Assembly: GCF_050948215.1 (NCBI RefSeq)
Contig: NC_135149.1
Coordinates: 11,451,001 to 11,515,000, forward strand
DNA from: Halictus rubicundus
Taxonomy: Eukaryota > Arthropoda > Insecta > Hymenoptera > Halictidae
DNA length: 64,000 nucleotides
Direction: 5' to 3'
Positions 1 to 10,446 of this stretch are shown in pieces. A model generated the notes under the pieces. The model was given only the letters and a program-made list of their open reading frames with translations. It did not search any database and was not told the DNA's origin. Each line of letters starts with the position of its first letter. The stretch's first letter is position 1. The position numbers were made by a program, and so were the translations under genes.

Positions 1-875
1 AGCCCAATTTTATATAATGACGTGCACAAACTTGATTTTTACTTTGCTTATCTGAAGTTTAGGAGTCATTACGCAATATTAGATATGTAGACGGTGTGTC
101 GTGTAACCGGCGATGATTCTGCAGACTCGTCTCCCGATGATAACACCGGGAGAAAACGTTCGGTATTTAATATGAGGGAGACGTGTACATAGGTAGGCTA
201 AGGTATCAGAGGCCGATAACAGCCAAGCCGATCGTACTTTGTACCCATTATACGTGTCCTCTGAACTGTTCGTCGGCGATCAACGTCTAAATTCGACGCT
301 CCGCGGCGCTCTTTCGTTCTATCTCCGTGTCCCGGAATTCCTTTAGCTTCGATCCGATAGAGCGTGTTACGTTCTGATCAGTTTCTGACGCGGACCTTGG
401 CATCGTTGTTCCCCGCTGTAATCGGATCCAAATCGACTTGCAGCTCGAGGACCCTGCCTTCTCTGTTTAACGCTACCGTTCTTTTTTTAACGGTACTTCT
501 CCGATTCTCTTGCACCGAGCTGCAACCTCCATGATCACCGCCATTTTGTGGAAATCACCGATCACCGTCATTTTGCCGGGTACCCGTACATCTAGTGCTA
601 AAGAGTCTCTATACATTTTTGTACTTCGATTTCGATGTTGAACAATGGTTTGTTCGAACGTGTGCTCAATAAACTGCAGAGATTAATTCCACGACTTGTA
701 ATTTCTGCGATCTTATCGCCAACGGCGCAGTAATTAAGAACGGTGATTTTGCTAATTGCTCGCGGCTGAAGTCCAATGGCGAAGTTCGGCTGGTGGGGGG
801 AAGGGAGGAGCGCGGAGAGGGAACAAAGTTGACGCTAGGCCACCCGATCATTTAAGTCAATATCCTGTCTGCGTT

Positions 876-883
876 TGACGTCA
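876..883. promoter_or_regulatory. CRE-like palindrome TGACGTCA
   Basis: This is a perfect match to the CREB/ATF octamer, about 1.4 kb upstream of the start codon of the acyl-CoA synthetase gene. A chance match is quite possible, and no other promoter element anchors it. Confidence 0.2.
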
Positions 884-1469
884 CACACTACTTCGTCCCC
901 TAACCAACGCAACTTTTCGCAGCCTCGGAGTGTAGTGCACATTTCGATGAAATTTATGTGAACGGATAGTTTTCGGATATATGTTTGACACATATTTTTC
1001 TTTATCGACCGGCGTCCATGTTGGAAGGGCGAAAACAGCCCTTAAATTCGTCGTTTTGAAAACAAATTTTACTCTATAGGTAAGCACCCCACCCTGTAGT
1101 ACAGTCTTTGAAAAGATCCCAAGGAAATTGCAGATTTCATTTGCATGGCTCGCGCGTTCAGCCTCTTTGTTAGCCGGTAGGCGAACAATAGAGTGTACAT
1201 GCAACAATCATGTATAAACCTGACCGTGAATAGAGCTGCCCGTTTGCCATATTAATTCGCAAACTATACGGTTTGTGTTTACTCCGAGCTATCCTTTCTA
1301 AGTGACTCAGTTTTCATGAAATCGGCCTTCGGAATGACTCCGGGATGTAGTGAACATGTCTGTCGAAAGGAAATACTTCGTAACGAGTAAGACTGAGGAT
1401 TTTAAGCAATTATGTTTCATTCGTGTTTACATATTATCACGAGATGAAAAGAATTTGAGAATGTCAATA

Positions 1470-1656
1470 CAGTGAATTCTCGATATATGTCAACAACAAG
1501 GGTCTTGCCAGCGTCGTGTATCGTCCAGGAGACATACCCTGTGTTATGTTTACACTCCTCGGCGTCCGTCTTACGTGGTACACCCTGCAGTAGTGGGGAT
1601 AATTCCGCGACGTTTATCATCCATGCCTTGGCGACATATATAGAGAAAAATCACTG
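1470..1656. mobile_element. TA-flanked MITE, copy 1 (187 bp)
   Basis: The left end reads CAGTGAATTCTCGATATATG. The right end is its inverted counterpart, reading GACATATATAGAG then TCACTG. TA dinucleotides flank both ends (1468-1469 and 1657-1658), as expected for Tc1/mariner/pogo-type insertion. The interior near the right end (a GGGGATAATTCCGCGAC block) is shared with the copy at 4233-4533. No coding capacity. Confidence 0.8.
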
Positions 1657-1739
1657 TATATTATTTTCATCTTATTAAGGTGATTTAAAAAAAGGGAGAA
1701 GTTTCTATATAGTTGTTATTTCTTGCGATTGATACAGAC

Positions 1740-1783
1740 AATTTTTATTTTGCATAAAAATCCACAGTCTACATGCAATCAGA
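1740..1783. mobile_element. One end of the TAGACTG(C/T)GGAT MITE family
   Basis: The sequence TTTTGCATAAAAATCCACAG followed by TCTA matches the right ends of the elements at 52434-52628, 55017-55197 and 61535-61679. The matching left end is not seen, so this is a truncated or decayed copy. Confidence 0.4.
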
Positions 1784-2171
1784 CCTCGTGTCTCATTTTA
1801 ACAGGGTATATCACAATTTGAAAGAACAATGTGTATAAAATCAACTCGACTCCCTTCGCACACAACACAAAATGACTATTGTCAACACGTATGTGTACGC
1901 AAACACGTTAATGTTCGAGATTTCTCTTCCTATCTTTGTGAGACAAATTCCCTTAGTAATTACTCTGTGGTGGCTCGAGCGATTCGCGACGCTATCAATT
2001 GCATTGAGAATGCAGCGGCCTGGCGCGGCGTCTGCATCGTCCCGCGTGCATTTTTTCCCCACTCCGTGGTCCCGGGACTGGCCTACATTCCCCGGTGCAT
2101 CCCACGCGCGCATTATGCGCTGACTAGAAAGCGGCTTTCGCCGCGGACTAATTCGATATGTTCTTTTCCAG

Positions 2172-2249
2172 GGGCGGATCGTCTCGATGAATTGCTGAAA
2201 CACTACTTGATCGTCAGAAAAATAGCAAAAGAAAAGATAAACTATTAAG
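2172..2249 (+). other. Probable 5' UTR portion of coding exon 1
   Basis: A pyrimidine tract ending in TTTTCCAG at 2164-2171 resembles a splice acceptor and would begin an exon that runs into the start codon. An in-frame TAA lies at 2238-2240, so no longer N-terminus is possible within this exon. An upstream non-coding exon would be required; its donor was not identified. Confidence 0.35.
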
Positions 2250-2489
2250 ATGACCAGCATTAGACAGATTCTGCGTTACGCTAGGAGGCTTGGAAACCTG
2301 CCGGAAGGAGCGAAGATTTTGAATCGATCTGCGAGATGCGCGTCCACGCGGACCCAGCAGAAAGTCATCGAGAACGAGAATGGGAAACGGGTGTTCTTCT
2401 CGCCGTATGGAGAATACACTTTCCAGGAGATGTTCACGCACGATTACGTCTGGAGGAACCTCCAGGACTTCGCCGACAAAACCGCCTTG
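2250..2489 (+). CDS. Acyl-CoA synthetase coding exon 1 (residues 1-80)
   Basis: Carries the start codon, the Arg-rich leader, a KRVFFSPYGEYTFQEMF stretch and DFADKTAL, typical of the N-terminal part of the adenylation domain. It ends in phase 0 before GTGCGT. An alternative frame that stays open over the donor adds only a few residues and lacks the family continuation found in exon 2. Confidence 0.92.
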
Positions 2490-5400
2490 GTGCGTTGAAC
2501 GAAAGTTGTTTTTGTTCTGCACCGTCGAGTGACTTTTGAACTCGTGTTAGGTGCATCGAAATTTTTAGGAATCCTTTGCCGGTTGCCGAAACTCGAATAA
2601 CGTAAAATTTATTGGATAGCGTCAATTCCGAATGAAATTGTTCGATTGAATTTACTGGAGATAATTCGTCGATTTTCTCAGCTGTTAATCGCTAAATCGT
2701 TCGAGAACTGTAGAAAGTCCACCGGAAGGTAAAATGTTCAATTCTTCTAGCTGTCCATGCGTGTGAACTGTATTTATGGATTGAATTAATTAACTGTAGT
2801 TTGGTTCATTAATTATTCATCATTTACTCCGTGACCGTGTGGATTCGATGCTGAACTTTGTTTTGTTTGCTACGTGATTTTTCAATCGTTCTCCATAGAT
2901 CCGATAATTATTACAATTTTATCAAATGCCTATAGAGTGATTAGTATTCACTTCCCGTACGGGTTTCCTGATTCCGTCGGATGACTTTTAAGTAAATTAA
3001 AGTATTTCGATGCGATTCATAGATAAGATACTGCCTTAAGTGCTACAATGACATACCAATCGGACTTTGGAGCCTGATAGATTACCATTATTTCTCGTCG
3101 CAGTACTCTCCGCGACAAAATCATTTTTATGGCCACAAATCACAGGATTTGTTACAATTTGGTAATGATGTCAGCCTTTAGAAGGCATTTTTCCATTGAA
3201 AACTGGAATTTCTTTTCTGAAAAATTTATATACTCCACAGTTTATATAATCCATAAGATGTCTCCTCCGAAACTTTATTTGAAATATTTTTTACAAATTT
3301 TTACGAATTTTATTACGAAAAATGTATACAGCCTATAGTTTATATAACCCATAAGATGTCTCCCCGAAACTTTATTTGAAATATTTTTCACGACGCTGAT
3401 TACAATGGTGCTTACTGCTATCAATAAACCTATTTAGATAACAGTCGCGCTTGTTAACGTTGCTGTTCAAAATCGGCAATTCATTTGTTACTTAGTATAT
3501 ATGAAACCAATTCCCAAGTTCGTTCCTGGAAAAAAGTTAGGAAAATTAATATACAGTAATTTCCTGCAACGATGTCTGTCGACGGGAATGGAGACAACGT
3601 TTCAATCACAGTGATCTAATGAACCTTCGAACACTATAATCTTTTCGCTAATGTTGTCTCGGCGCGGTATAGTCACGCGAGCAGTCTCCGCCACGAAGCA
3701 AAATCCCGTATGTCATTGCTCTAATGCAATCGATGACGCCGTTTCAGGTGTGCTCGGTGACCGGACGGAATTACACGTACAGCCAGGCGAGGGACGCTGC
3801 TAATTACATCGCTAGAAGTTTGCTGAACATCGGCTTGAGAAAAGGGGACGTGGTCGCCTTGATATCGCCGAATTATCCAGAAGCGATTCTCGCCTTGCTC
3901 GGCAGTATGGAGGCCGATTTGGTCACCACCACTGTCAATCCGTACTACACACCTGGTGAGTTCGATCGGGGAAGCCCGTTATTTACGATACCGGATCAAA
4001 TGCTATGTATTATCTCGTTGATTGCCGCGAAGGCTACCGGCGCCACTAAACTCGACTGGTCGACCCTTGGACAGGCTATACTGAAAACATTGCGCGCATA
4101 ATTATACCGAATGATCAGCGAAATCGCATACTACGCACCGAAGTATATTTTCCATTCTGTGGCTGTTCAATTGGAAAAAGTGTTGCTTTTGTTGAATGAT
4201 GCATTAGTAAATCGTTAAAATTAGAAGATATACAGTGAATTCTCGATATATGTCAGCACACAGGTTTTGATGTCGTTTATCCTCCACTATTCTTTGATCC
4301 GCGCCGAAGTGTAAACATTTATTTGTCCTATATTTTATATGTCAACGTCACAGCGACAAATCCTGACAAAGACCTTTAAACTGTACCAGCAGTCGCGTCT
4401 CTCCGCGGCTCTTTCTTTCCCATGCGCTGTCCTTCAGCATACGCTGTCCTCACGGGGTATAATCCGCGGTAGTGGGGATAATTCCGCGACAATTATCGGC
4501 CATGCCTCGACGACATATATAGAGAATTCACTGTATTTGCAGCTGAACGTGTTACAACTCGTTTTATTCACATCTGTGTATATACATTTCTTCGTTTGTT
4601 TCGTTCCTCAAATTCTTTCGGATATATGAAACTTTTGTGTGTGACATACGATTTTATTTCTGACTCACAGTATAGCTTTTGCGCACCGTTTGCACGAAAC
4701 AGAAGCTGCATTGACATTGATTTCTGCTCTCAATAATTTTAATAATTACGATTAAATAAAATTAATTATTTTTTAATAGCTCCATCAGGCACCGATAAGT
4801 TCCTCAGGTAACATCCACGGATAACAATTTAAATGCCAAAGCATAATTAATCATAATCAAGTAACGCGATTTACTGGACGTAAACTATGTTGAATCGTAC
4901 TATGATTGACTATAATGTGTACCGCAACTGTTGCGAACATTTACGAGCACGTTACCCGAGAGATTTATGAAAATTTCGCGCCTTTTACTGCGCAGTAAAG
5001 TTTATCCGCCAATCGTATGGAATTCAGACGCGTTTGCATATTTTCTCATGTAATCTTGTGCGTGCGGATGCAACGCCGGTGATCATTGAACAATTTCATT
5101 TTTCTAGAGGAAATCTCGAGACAACTGAAAGACGCCGGGGCGAAGGTTATCATTACGGTGACAGAGATCGCGAAGAATGTGGCAGCTGCAGTGAAAACCA
5201 GCGTTGCGCCGGGTACACCCATCTTGGTCATCGATGACGGCACTGGACCGTTGCCGGCGGGCGTAATACCGTTCATGGTGAGCATTGTAATTAACGAACG
5301 CTTCCCTTATTTGTGCACATCTTCAACCATACTTTAGAATACTCACTTTCAATTTAATTTTATAGAACGGTAATTGTGAAATTTGCTGTTTACAATAAAC

Positions 5401-8306
5401 AAGTTGCTAATGACCTTTGATGTTGAAGCAACAATTAAATTATATATATATAAAATAAAAGTGACTGGGGTATGTTGTCTGAGAAAGTTGTCTAGATTGA
5501 TTTTATTACAATCATTTGCAAGTTCTCTTATAATGTGTATTCGAATAAAGCATTTTTACTGAATAATTTCCCATAAAAGAATCTTTATAATTTTAATAAC
5601 TGAAAACAAGGCGTTTTGGGACACATTGAACGTCTCCAGGATTTTTCAAAATTCAGTAAATTGTGAACGAAACCAGTCATCTAGAAGCTGCTAATTCTTT
5701 CAGGATCTTATTACCCGCGGAAAATCATTGCCACCCCTGAAGCCCAGCCACGACAATGTCAATGACGTTGCTATACTGCCCTACTCGAGCGGGACGACAG
5801 GATTGCCAAAAGGTGTGATGCTGACTCACAAAAATTTGGTCGCCAACATGGACATGACCGAGAAAACTGTTTCCGGAAAGATATGGGCGTTCTCTTCTCG
5901 TAAGGGAATATTACATTAATATTTTGTGTATAATATGTATTAATATTTTCTATATTATAATTTTCCAGTCTGACAAATTAACTATATTCCTTTTCAGCCG
6001 ACTTCCAAGAAGTGATTCCATTAATCTTGCCATTCTTCCACATCTTTGGGTTGAACAGTTTAACTTTGCCACGACTTTCCACGGGGACGAAGATCATTAC
6101 AGTTCCGAAATTTGTACCGGAGCTGTTTTTGAAAGTCCTGGCGACGAACAAGGTGTTTCTTTATTTTTTTCGACAGAGCTTGTTTGTTTTTTTTTTTAAG
6201 GTAGCTAACCATTGTTGTGGAACTTTCTTTTGCAGGCGACTGGAATCTACATGGTCCCACCGTTGTTGCTGTTCCTGAACGCTTCTCCTTACGTGAAGAA
6301 GGAATTATTGCAGTCCGTTCATCATGCGATCATCGGAGCAGCACCGTTGTCGGAAATGGACGTCCAGAGGTTCTACGACAAATTCGACATGAATAACGAC
6401 AAGTTCAAGTTCTGCCAAGGCAAGTCAATCTTGAGGATCGATCATCCCTGCGTCGCGGAAATTATAGTTTGAAAAATCAGTAATTCCATAAACGCATTCT
6501 GACATTCTCAATAATAGTAGATTAGAAAATTTGGAATCTATCGTTCTGACAGACTTCACAGTTCTAACAAGAATTGACGTATCATTTGACTCTCAGCACT
6601 TCAGGGTATTGTTCAATGCCGATTATCAGGAATCTCTTGGCAATTAAAGCTTCAGCTCGAAAAGAAACACTCGAAGGTGATTTCTTTTATTGGATTGTTT
6701 TATTTTAATAATGCCGCTGCGTCGTGTGTCCCAATAAAACTAATGAAGTTAATCGAGTCCTGTTGGATTTGTTGAGCAGGATACGGGATGACAGAGACCT
6801 CGCCGGTCTGTTTCTTCGAGGTGTCAGGATTGAAACCAGGCAGTATTGGTAAAAATATATCAGGATGCGACGCGAGACTAGTGGATCCGATCACGAACAA
6901 AGATATCACCAGATCGGGCGAGAACGGCGAGATCTGGATCAGAGGACCTCACGTTATGAAAGGGTACTTGAACAACGAGGCAGCGACGAAAGATATAATG
7001 GAAGACGGCTGGTTAAAGACCGGTGACATTGCTTACTATGACGATGATCTTGATTTCTTCGTCACGGACAGACTGAAGGAGCTGATCAAGGTTAAAGGGT
7101 TCCAGGTGAGAATGATTGCCTTAACCCTGAACCCACTGCGTTGTTGTAGTGGCTCGTTCGAAATACTTTCTAAAATCTGCCGGGAGCAGTTCTGCTGAAA
7201 TTGAACACAGTTTTTATTGGAATACACTAAGCAATATGTAATTTATAATAATAATAACCGTTCCATATTTTAACGAATCGTATATGCAAAATCGGTGGTA
7301 GGTTGCACCAGCGGAGCTAGAAGCACTGTTGAGGAGTCACCCGGAAGTTGAAGAAGCGGCTGTAGTTGGTGTACCAGACGAAAGATGCGGTGAAGTGCCA
7401 AAAGCCTTCATTTTGGCGAAGCAAGGTACATCACCGAAAGCACAGGACCTGCAGAACTACATAAAGGGAAAAGTAGCGAGTTACAAAGAGCTGCAAGGTA
7501 ACGTAACCGTGACTAACTTGACCCCTGTGAACGGTCCGGAAAAGGTCTCCTGTATTAAACCTTGCTGTCCACATTAAATTGAGCTGCAATTAATATTTAA
7601 TTGTGGAAGAGATCTGAAAAGTTCCTAACTACAGTCCCAATTTGTCTACAAATTTCGATCGGGTATTTGAGTATTGAGCTGGCAGAATTCCATGCCAAAT
7701 CAGGACCAAATCGAGGCCAAACCTTGGCTTCGTTATAGAGGGCAGGTCGGTCGCACTAAAAGCGAACCTAACCTTGCTCGAAGAGTAAACCTTGCTGTAG
7801 GAGGGAAAACGGAATTAAATGATTGAAAATACATGAAACTTAGAATTGTATAATTTAGAAGTTTAAATAAGATTCGATTTTTGCTTATATAGCAAGGTTT
7901 ACTCCGATTTTGCCTGATATGTACTCGTAGAACAAGGTTTTCGTGCGGCCGACCTGTCCTCTATAACGAAGCCAAGGTTTGGTCCCGATTTGGTATGGAA
8001 CTTTGCAGTTTAATAGGGACCAAATTCTGCTCCAAGCATGGTTTCGTACCAAATTGACCGCCTTTTGCTCGCAAAGTATGATACAAACATTGCGCAAAAC
8101 AGATTCGACTAACTGGGCACATCACTTTCTTACGACGACAAGACTACAGTTTTCAATAATTGTAAAATGAAGAATCATAAAATTCTCATAAATCATGAGT
8201 AACTAAGCGATTTATTATTGCAGGTGGAGTGACGTTCGTGGACGGCATCCCGAAAAGCCCGAGCGGAAAGATCCTGCGAATACAATTGAAGAAGATGTGC
8301 AAATAA
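2250..8306 (+). CDS. Acyl-CoA synthetase, 4-coumarate:CoA ligase / luciferase-like (ANL superfamily), nine coding exons
   Basis: Coding exons: 2250-2489, 3748-3955, 5108-5277, 5704-5899, 5998-6152, 6236-6419, 6780-7105, 7302-7497 and 8224-8306; they join in frame to 585 codons and a TAA. Family enzymes activate a carboxylic acid with ATP to an acyl-adenylate and then form the CoA thioester. Visible motifs are the P-loop YSSGTTGLPKG (residues 233-243), YGMTET (386-391), TGD with the adenylate-binding Asp467, DRLKELIKVKG with Arg482 (hinge region), and PSGK with the catalytic Lys574. Length fits the family (about 540-590). The first 18 residues contain four Arg and no acidic residue, suggesting a mitochondrial presequence. 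The C-terminus KKMCK is not a PTS1. An in-frame stop just upstream fixes the start. The acid used cannot be told from sequence. The insect family includes luciferases, but nothing here indicates light emission. Exon 6 is joined to exon 7 through a GC-AG intron. Confidence 0.95.
3239..3392. repeat. 98-bp tandem duplication in intron 1
   Basis: The block TTTATATAATCCATAAGATG plus the following CTCC..GAAACTTTATTTGAAATATT is repeated 98 bp further on with few changes. It lies within the 1.26-kb first coding intron and has no evident function. Confidence 0.8.
3748..3955 (+). CDS. Acyl-CoA synthetase coding exon 2 (residues 81-149 and first base of codon 150)
   Basis: Begins after TTTCAG and encodes VCSVTGRNYTYSQ, GLRKGDVVALISPNYPE and a TTVNPYYTP segment, all usual for ANL enzymes. 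Ends before GTGAGT. The joined codon 150 is Glu. Confidence 0.93.
4233..4533. mobile_element. TA-flanked MITE, copy 2 (301 bp), in intron 2 of the acyl-CoA synthetase gene
   Basis: The terminal inverted repeats are CAGTGAATTCTCGATATATG and its complement (ending GAGAATTCACTG), with TA on both sides (4231-4232 and 4534-4535). Inside is a CTTTCTTTCCCATGCGCTGT block also found, inverted, in the large foldback element at 22.6 kb, so both belong to one superfamily. The open frame running through it is incidental. Confidence 0.85.
5108..5277 (+). CDS. Acyl-CoA synthetase coding exon 3 (residues 150-206)
   Basis: Starts after TTTCTAG and continues with EISRQLKDAGAKVIITV, a well-known segment in this family. 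Ends in phase 0 before GTGAGC. Confidence 0.93.
5704..5899 (+). CDS. Acyl-CoA synthetase coding exon 4 (residues 207-271), AMP-binding P-loop
   Basis: Starts after TTTCAG and contains DVAILPYSSGTTGLPKGVML, the ANL signature loop that holds the ATP phosphates, followed by THKNLVAN. Ends before GTAAGG. Confidence 0.95.
5998..6152 (+). CDS. Acyl-CoA synthetase coding exon 5 (residues 272-323)
   Basis: Follows a TTTTCAG acceptor and encodes PFFHIFGLNSL, the motif around the acyl pocket entrance, then GTKIITVPKF. The donor GTGTTT is a weak match to consensus, but the reading frame and homology continue exactly into exon 6. Confidence 0.92.
6236..6419 (+). CDS. Acyl-CoA synthetase coding exon 6 (residues 324-384), ends at a GC donor
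   Basis: Starts after TTTTGCAG and encodes YMVPPLLLFLNASP and AIIGAAPLSEMDVQRF, part of the substrate pocket. The exon stops at CAAG followed by GCAAGT, a non-canonical GC donor. The nearby GT at 6424 would put exon 7 out of frame. Confidence 0.92.
6780..7105 (+). CDS. Acyl-CoA synthetase coding exon 7 (residues 385-493)
   Basis: Contains YGMTETSPV, GEIWIRGPHVMKGYLNN, DGWLKTGDIAYYD and DRLKELIKVKGFQ, covering the adenylate-binding region and the hinge to the C-terminal domain. Begins after GAGCAG and ends before GTGAGA. Confidence 0.95.
7302..7497 (+). CDS. Acyl-CoA synthetase coding exon 8 (residues 494-558)
   Basis: Encodes VAPAELEALLRSHPEVEEAA, VVGVPDERCGEVPKAFI and KGKVASYKEL, the mobile C-terminal domain. 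Acceptor GGTGGTAG and donor GTAACG. Confidence 0.93.
7682..8006. repeat. Long inverted repeat (about 110-bp arms) in intron 8
   Basis: The left arm 7682-7796 and the right arm 7891-8006 are imperfect inverted copies. Shared pieces include CCAAACCTTGGCTTCGTTAT and GTAAACCTTGCT. A 94-bp AT-rich loop separates them. Transcribed with the gene, this would fold into a long hairpin. It is probably a decayed foldback/MITE, but no target duplication is visible. Confidence 0.75.
8224..8306 (+). CDS. Acyl-CoA synthetase coding exon 9 (residues 559-585 and stop)
   Basis: After TTGCAG this short exon encodes VTFVDGIPKSPSGKILR with the catalytic Lys574, then ends KKMCK and TAA. No SKL-type peroxisomal signal is present, unlike beetle luciferases. 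Confidence 0.93.
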
Positions 8307-8456
8307 CGAACGTCACTCGGACGTTTTTGGCGGAGGGAATTTTATACGACGCCTCGACTAACAGTCCACGCTGGATGAAATCGGCTGCCAATCGAGCACG
8401 ATAGCGTACGGGTTACGTCGTTTCGTCAAAAGGGAAAAAATCACAAAAAGTAAACG

Positions 8457-8462
8457 AATAAA
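8457..8462 (+). terminator. Polyadenylation signal AATAAA (proximal)
   Basis: Lies 151 bases after the stop codon and is followed by a GT-rich stretch at 8520-8550. Confidence 0.55.
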
Positions 8463-8519
8463 AAATAATCAGGCGCGATGGGGATCGCGTGATTGTTATC
8501 GAGGATGCGGGGAGAGGAC

Positions 8520-8550
8520 GTGTGTGTGTGTGTGCGTGTGCGTGCGTGCG
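8520..8550. repeat. (GT)n microsatellite with GC interruptions
   Basis: An alternating GT run changing to GTGC steps, downstream of the proximal polyadenylation signal. Confidence 0.85.
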
Positions 8551-8947
8551 TTGCGCGTGTGTGTTGGTATCGTTAAATTTGTTATACGGCTGATGTACAA
8601 TCGATTCACGGATCTCGTACGAGATGTAGATATTCGTCGTGTCGACTATCGCTTTCTTGATCGAAAACGGGTCCGACGGAACGAGTCTGATACTTCAAAA
8701 TACCTAATTACCTTAAATAATCAAACAACATGGTTACGGGATTGGCGCGTTTGTGGCCGGCGCGCCTATATTTTTGATGTTGATCTATATTTTGTCGTTT
8801 TTTTTCTTTTTTCATTGTTAACTGGTGCTATTTATGACAATGCAATTAGTTTGTAAGGATGCGCTCGCACCGTTCAACGGACGGTCTTAACGGCGTGCAA
8901 TTTTTATAGGTCATTTGTACCGTACCAAGTACCAGGTGTTCTTGAGC

Positions 8948-8953
8948 AATAAA
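8948..8953 (+). terminator. Polyadenylation signal AATAAA (distal)
   Basis: An alternative signal about 640 bases after the stop, inside GAGCAATAAAATC. Confidence 0.35.
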
Positions 8954-10214
8954 ATCTTTTACACTCATTTTTTACATGTAAACTTTCACTTCCGAGTTTC
9001 TGACGATCGTTCGAGTAAGCAGAACGAGCGGATTGTTGTTTAACAGACTTATACAAACGGGTTCGAATGTTGTGGACTGTCTCCGGGTTATTAAAATTTG
9101 TATTTCGCTGGATTTTATTTTCTGAAATCGGCACGATTGTTAAGGATCCGCAGTCTGGGTAATAGTGATTATACTGAGGAAGTTTTATTTATAACGTTTT
9201 ATACGGCTCGATTCAACAAAATGACGATCTTAATAACGTTTAACGCTGTACCACCTGACGGCACGCGGTACTATCTCATTACAAAGGCGATAAAACAGAA
9301 AATAAATTTACGTGAACACCGACAGTCTGTTACGAGGGCGGCCACTTATTTCAAGATAGACGAGTATGAAACAAAGTTAAAAAAAAATCTACCCATAAAC
9401 TGTAGTGTAGATGACCGTCCAGATAGTACAACTGGTAGACACTGTCCAGCGTTCCCGTACAAAAATTTGTTTCGCACGGGTCTATTTCGATAGAAAACCC
9501 CATCACGAATGCCTGTAGGCAGGGACGGGGAGCGGAGAGACGCGAGCGATTTGATTTTCCGATGGAGCAAGTCCGGCAAAATTTCGTTTCTGTATTTTCG
9601 TATTTTCCTTCTGGACTAGCCCGGTCTCTTTATCGTGCCGCGAACAAGGGACCACTCTGTACAAAATCATGATGGACACTCACACCCTCGTCAGCATAAA
9701 CAACCATCGAGAGCCGTCGTACAAGCGTTCAACGCCTTCCCCAGACCCTCGACTTGCCGTATTTCTTATCACACCGGCTATTTTACCGTTTACATTCCAC
9801 CGCAGTCTTCTTTCTCTTCTCTGTGGACAGCGTCGGTATCGTAAAGCAGAAATTATACTCGACATTCCCGTCGGGGCCGGATGCTTATTGGACGCAACGT
9901 GTTTGCTCGAACGAGCCCGTTGCTATTTCTCTTTTCATCCCGTTCCATTCCTCTTCGCCGGAGTCCCCGTCGGACCGTGGCCTGCGTGACCCTTTCGTTG
10001 AATGCAGGAGAGAGAACAATGGAGCTCGGGCGAACGTTACGACTTTATGCGAGACGCAAATGAAACGGCAGAAAGAGCTGCCGCGGCATTGCGTTTGAAA
10101 TCCCCGGGCAGTTTCCAGGTTTCATTGGTCATTACCGTCGTACCCGTTGCGTTCAGGTCTTTGGAATTAGTTGCGAAGAGTCCGTGGACGGCGCTCGAAG
10201 GATAGGTCTAGGAC
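8954..10214. other. Intergenic stretch without recognisable gene
   Basis: Only short overlapping open frames rich in Arg and Ser are seen on both strands; none shows a domain, signal peptide or splice-linked continuation. Confidence 0.5.
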
Positions 10215-10231
10215 AGGGAAGGATCTAGGAA

Positions 10232-10429
10232 TCCTCCTCCCCCCGGGGTAGTATGATAGCTGGGAGGTGTCCTGTAAAGTACTCGCGTGATCCAGGCACC
10301 TCCCGTTTAGCTTAGGTGGGCGTGAGTTTTTAGTGGGTAGTCTCCGGGGACTCTTCCCGGGGATAGTCCCACATAACCCCGGCTTCCCCCAGTGAGTGGG
10401 TATGCGTAATGCATTTTCTCACGGAAAAA
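10232..10429 (+). mobile_element. Short retroinsertion (SINE or 5'-truncated LINE), 198 bp
   Basis: A perfect 17-bp direct repeat AGGGAAGGATCTAGGAA flanks the insert (10215-10231 and 10430-10446). The insert starts in a C-rich stretch and ends CTCACGGAAAAA, a short A tail. These are hallmarks of target-primed reverse transcription. The body contains GC-rich blocks such as GTGGGTAGTCTCCGGGGACT and GAGTGGGTATGCGTAATGC. No family could be assigned by eye. Confidence 0.75.
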
Positions 10430-10446
10430 AGGGAAGGATCTAGGAA

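Larger units (their letters stand above)
1..2171. other. 5' flank / possible 5' UTR intron of the acyl-CoA synthetase gene
   Basis: No reading frame here looks like a real gene; the short open frames overlap each other on both strands and have no recognisable motif. The stretch holds a perfect CRE-type octamer (876-883), one complete TA-flanked MITE (1470-1656) and one end of a second MITE family (about 1740-1783). The promoter of the downstream gene is probably in this region, but no TATA box or clear initiator could be fixed. Confidence 0.5.
8307..8953 (+). other. 3' UTR of the acyl-CoA synthetase gene
   Basis: The coding end is followed by AATAAA at 8457-8462, with a GT-rich run (8520-8550) about 60 bases later that fits a downstream cleavage element. 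A second AATAAA lies at 8948-8953. Which site is used cannot be decided from sequence. Confidence 0.6.
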
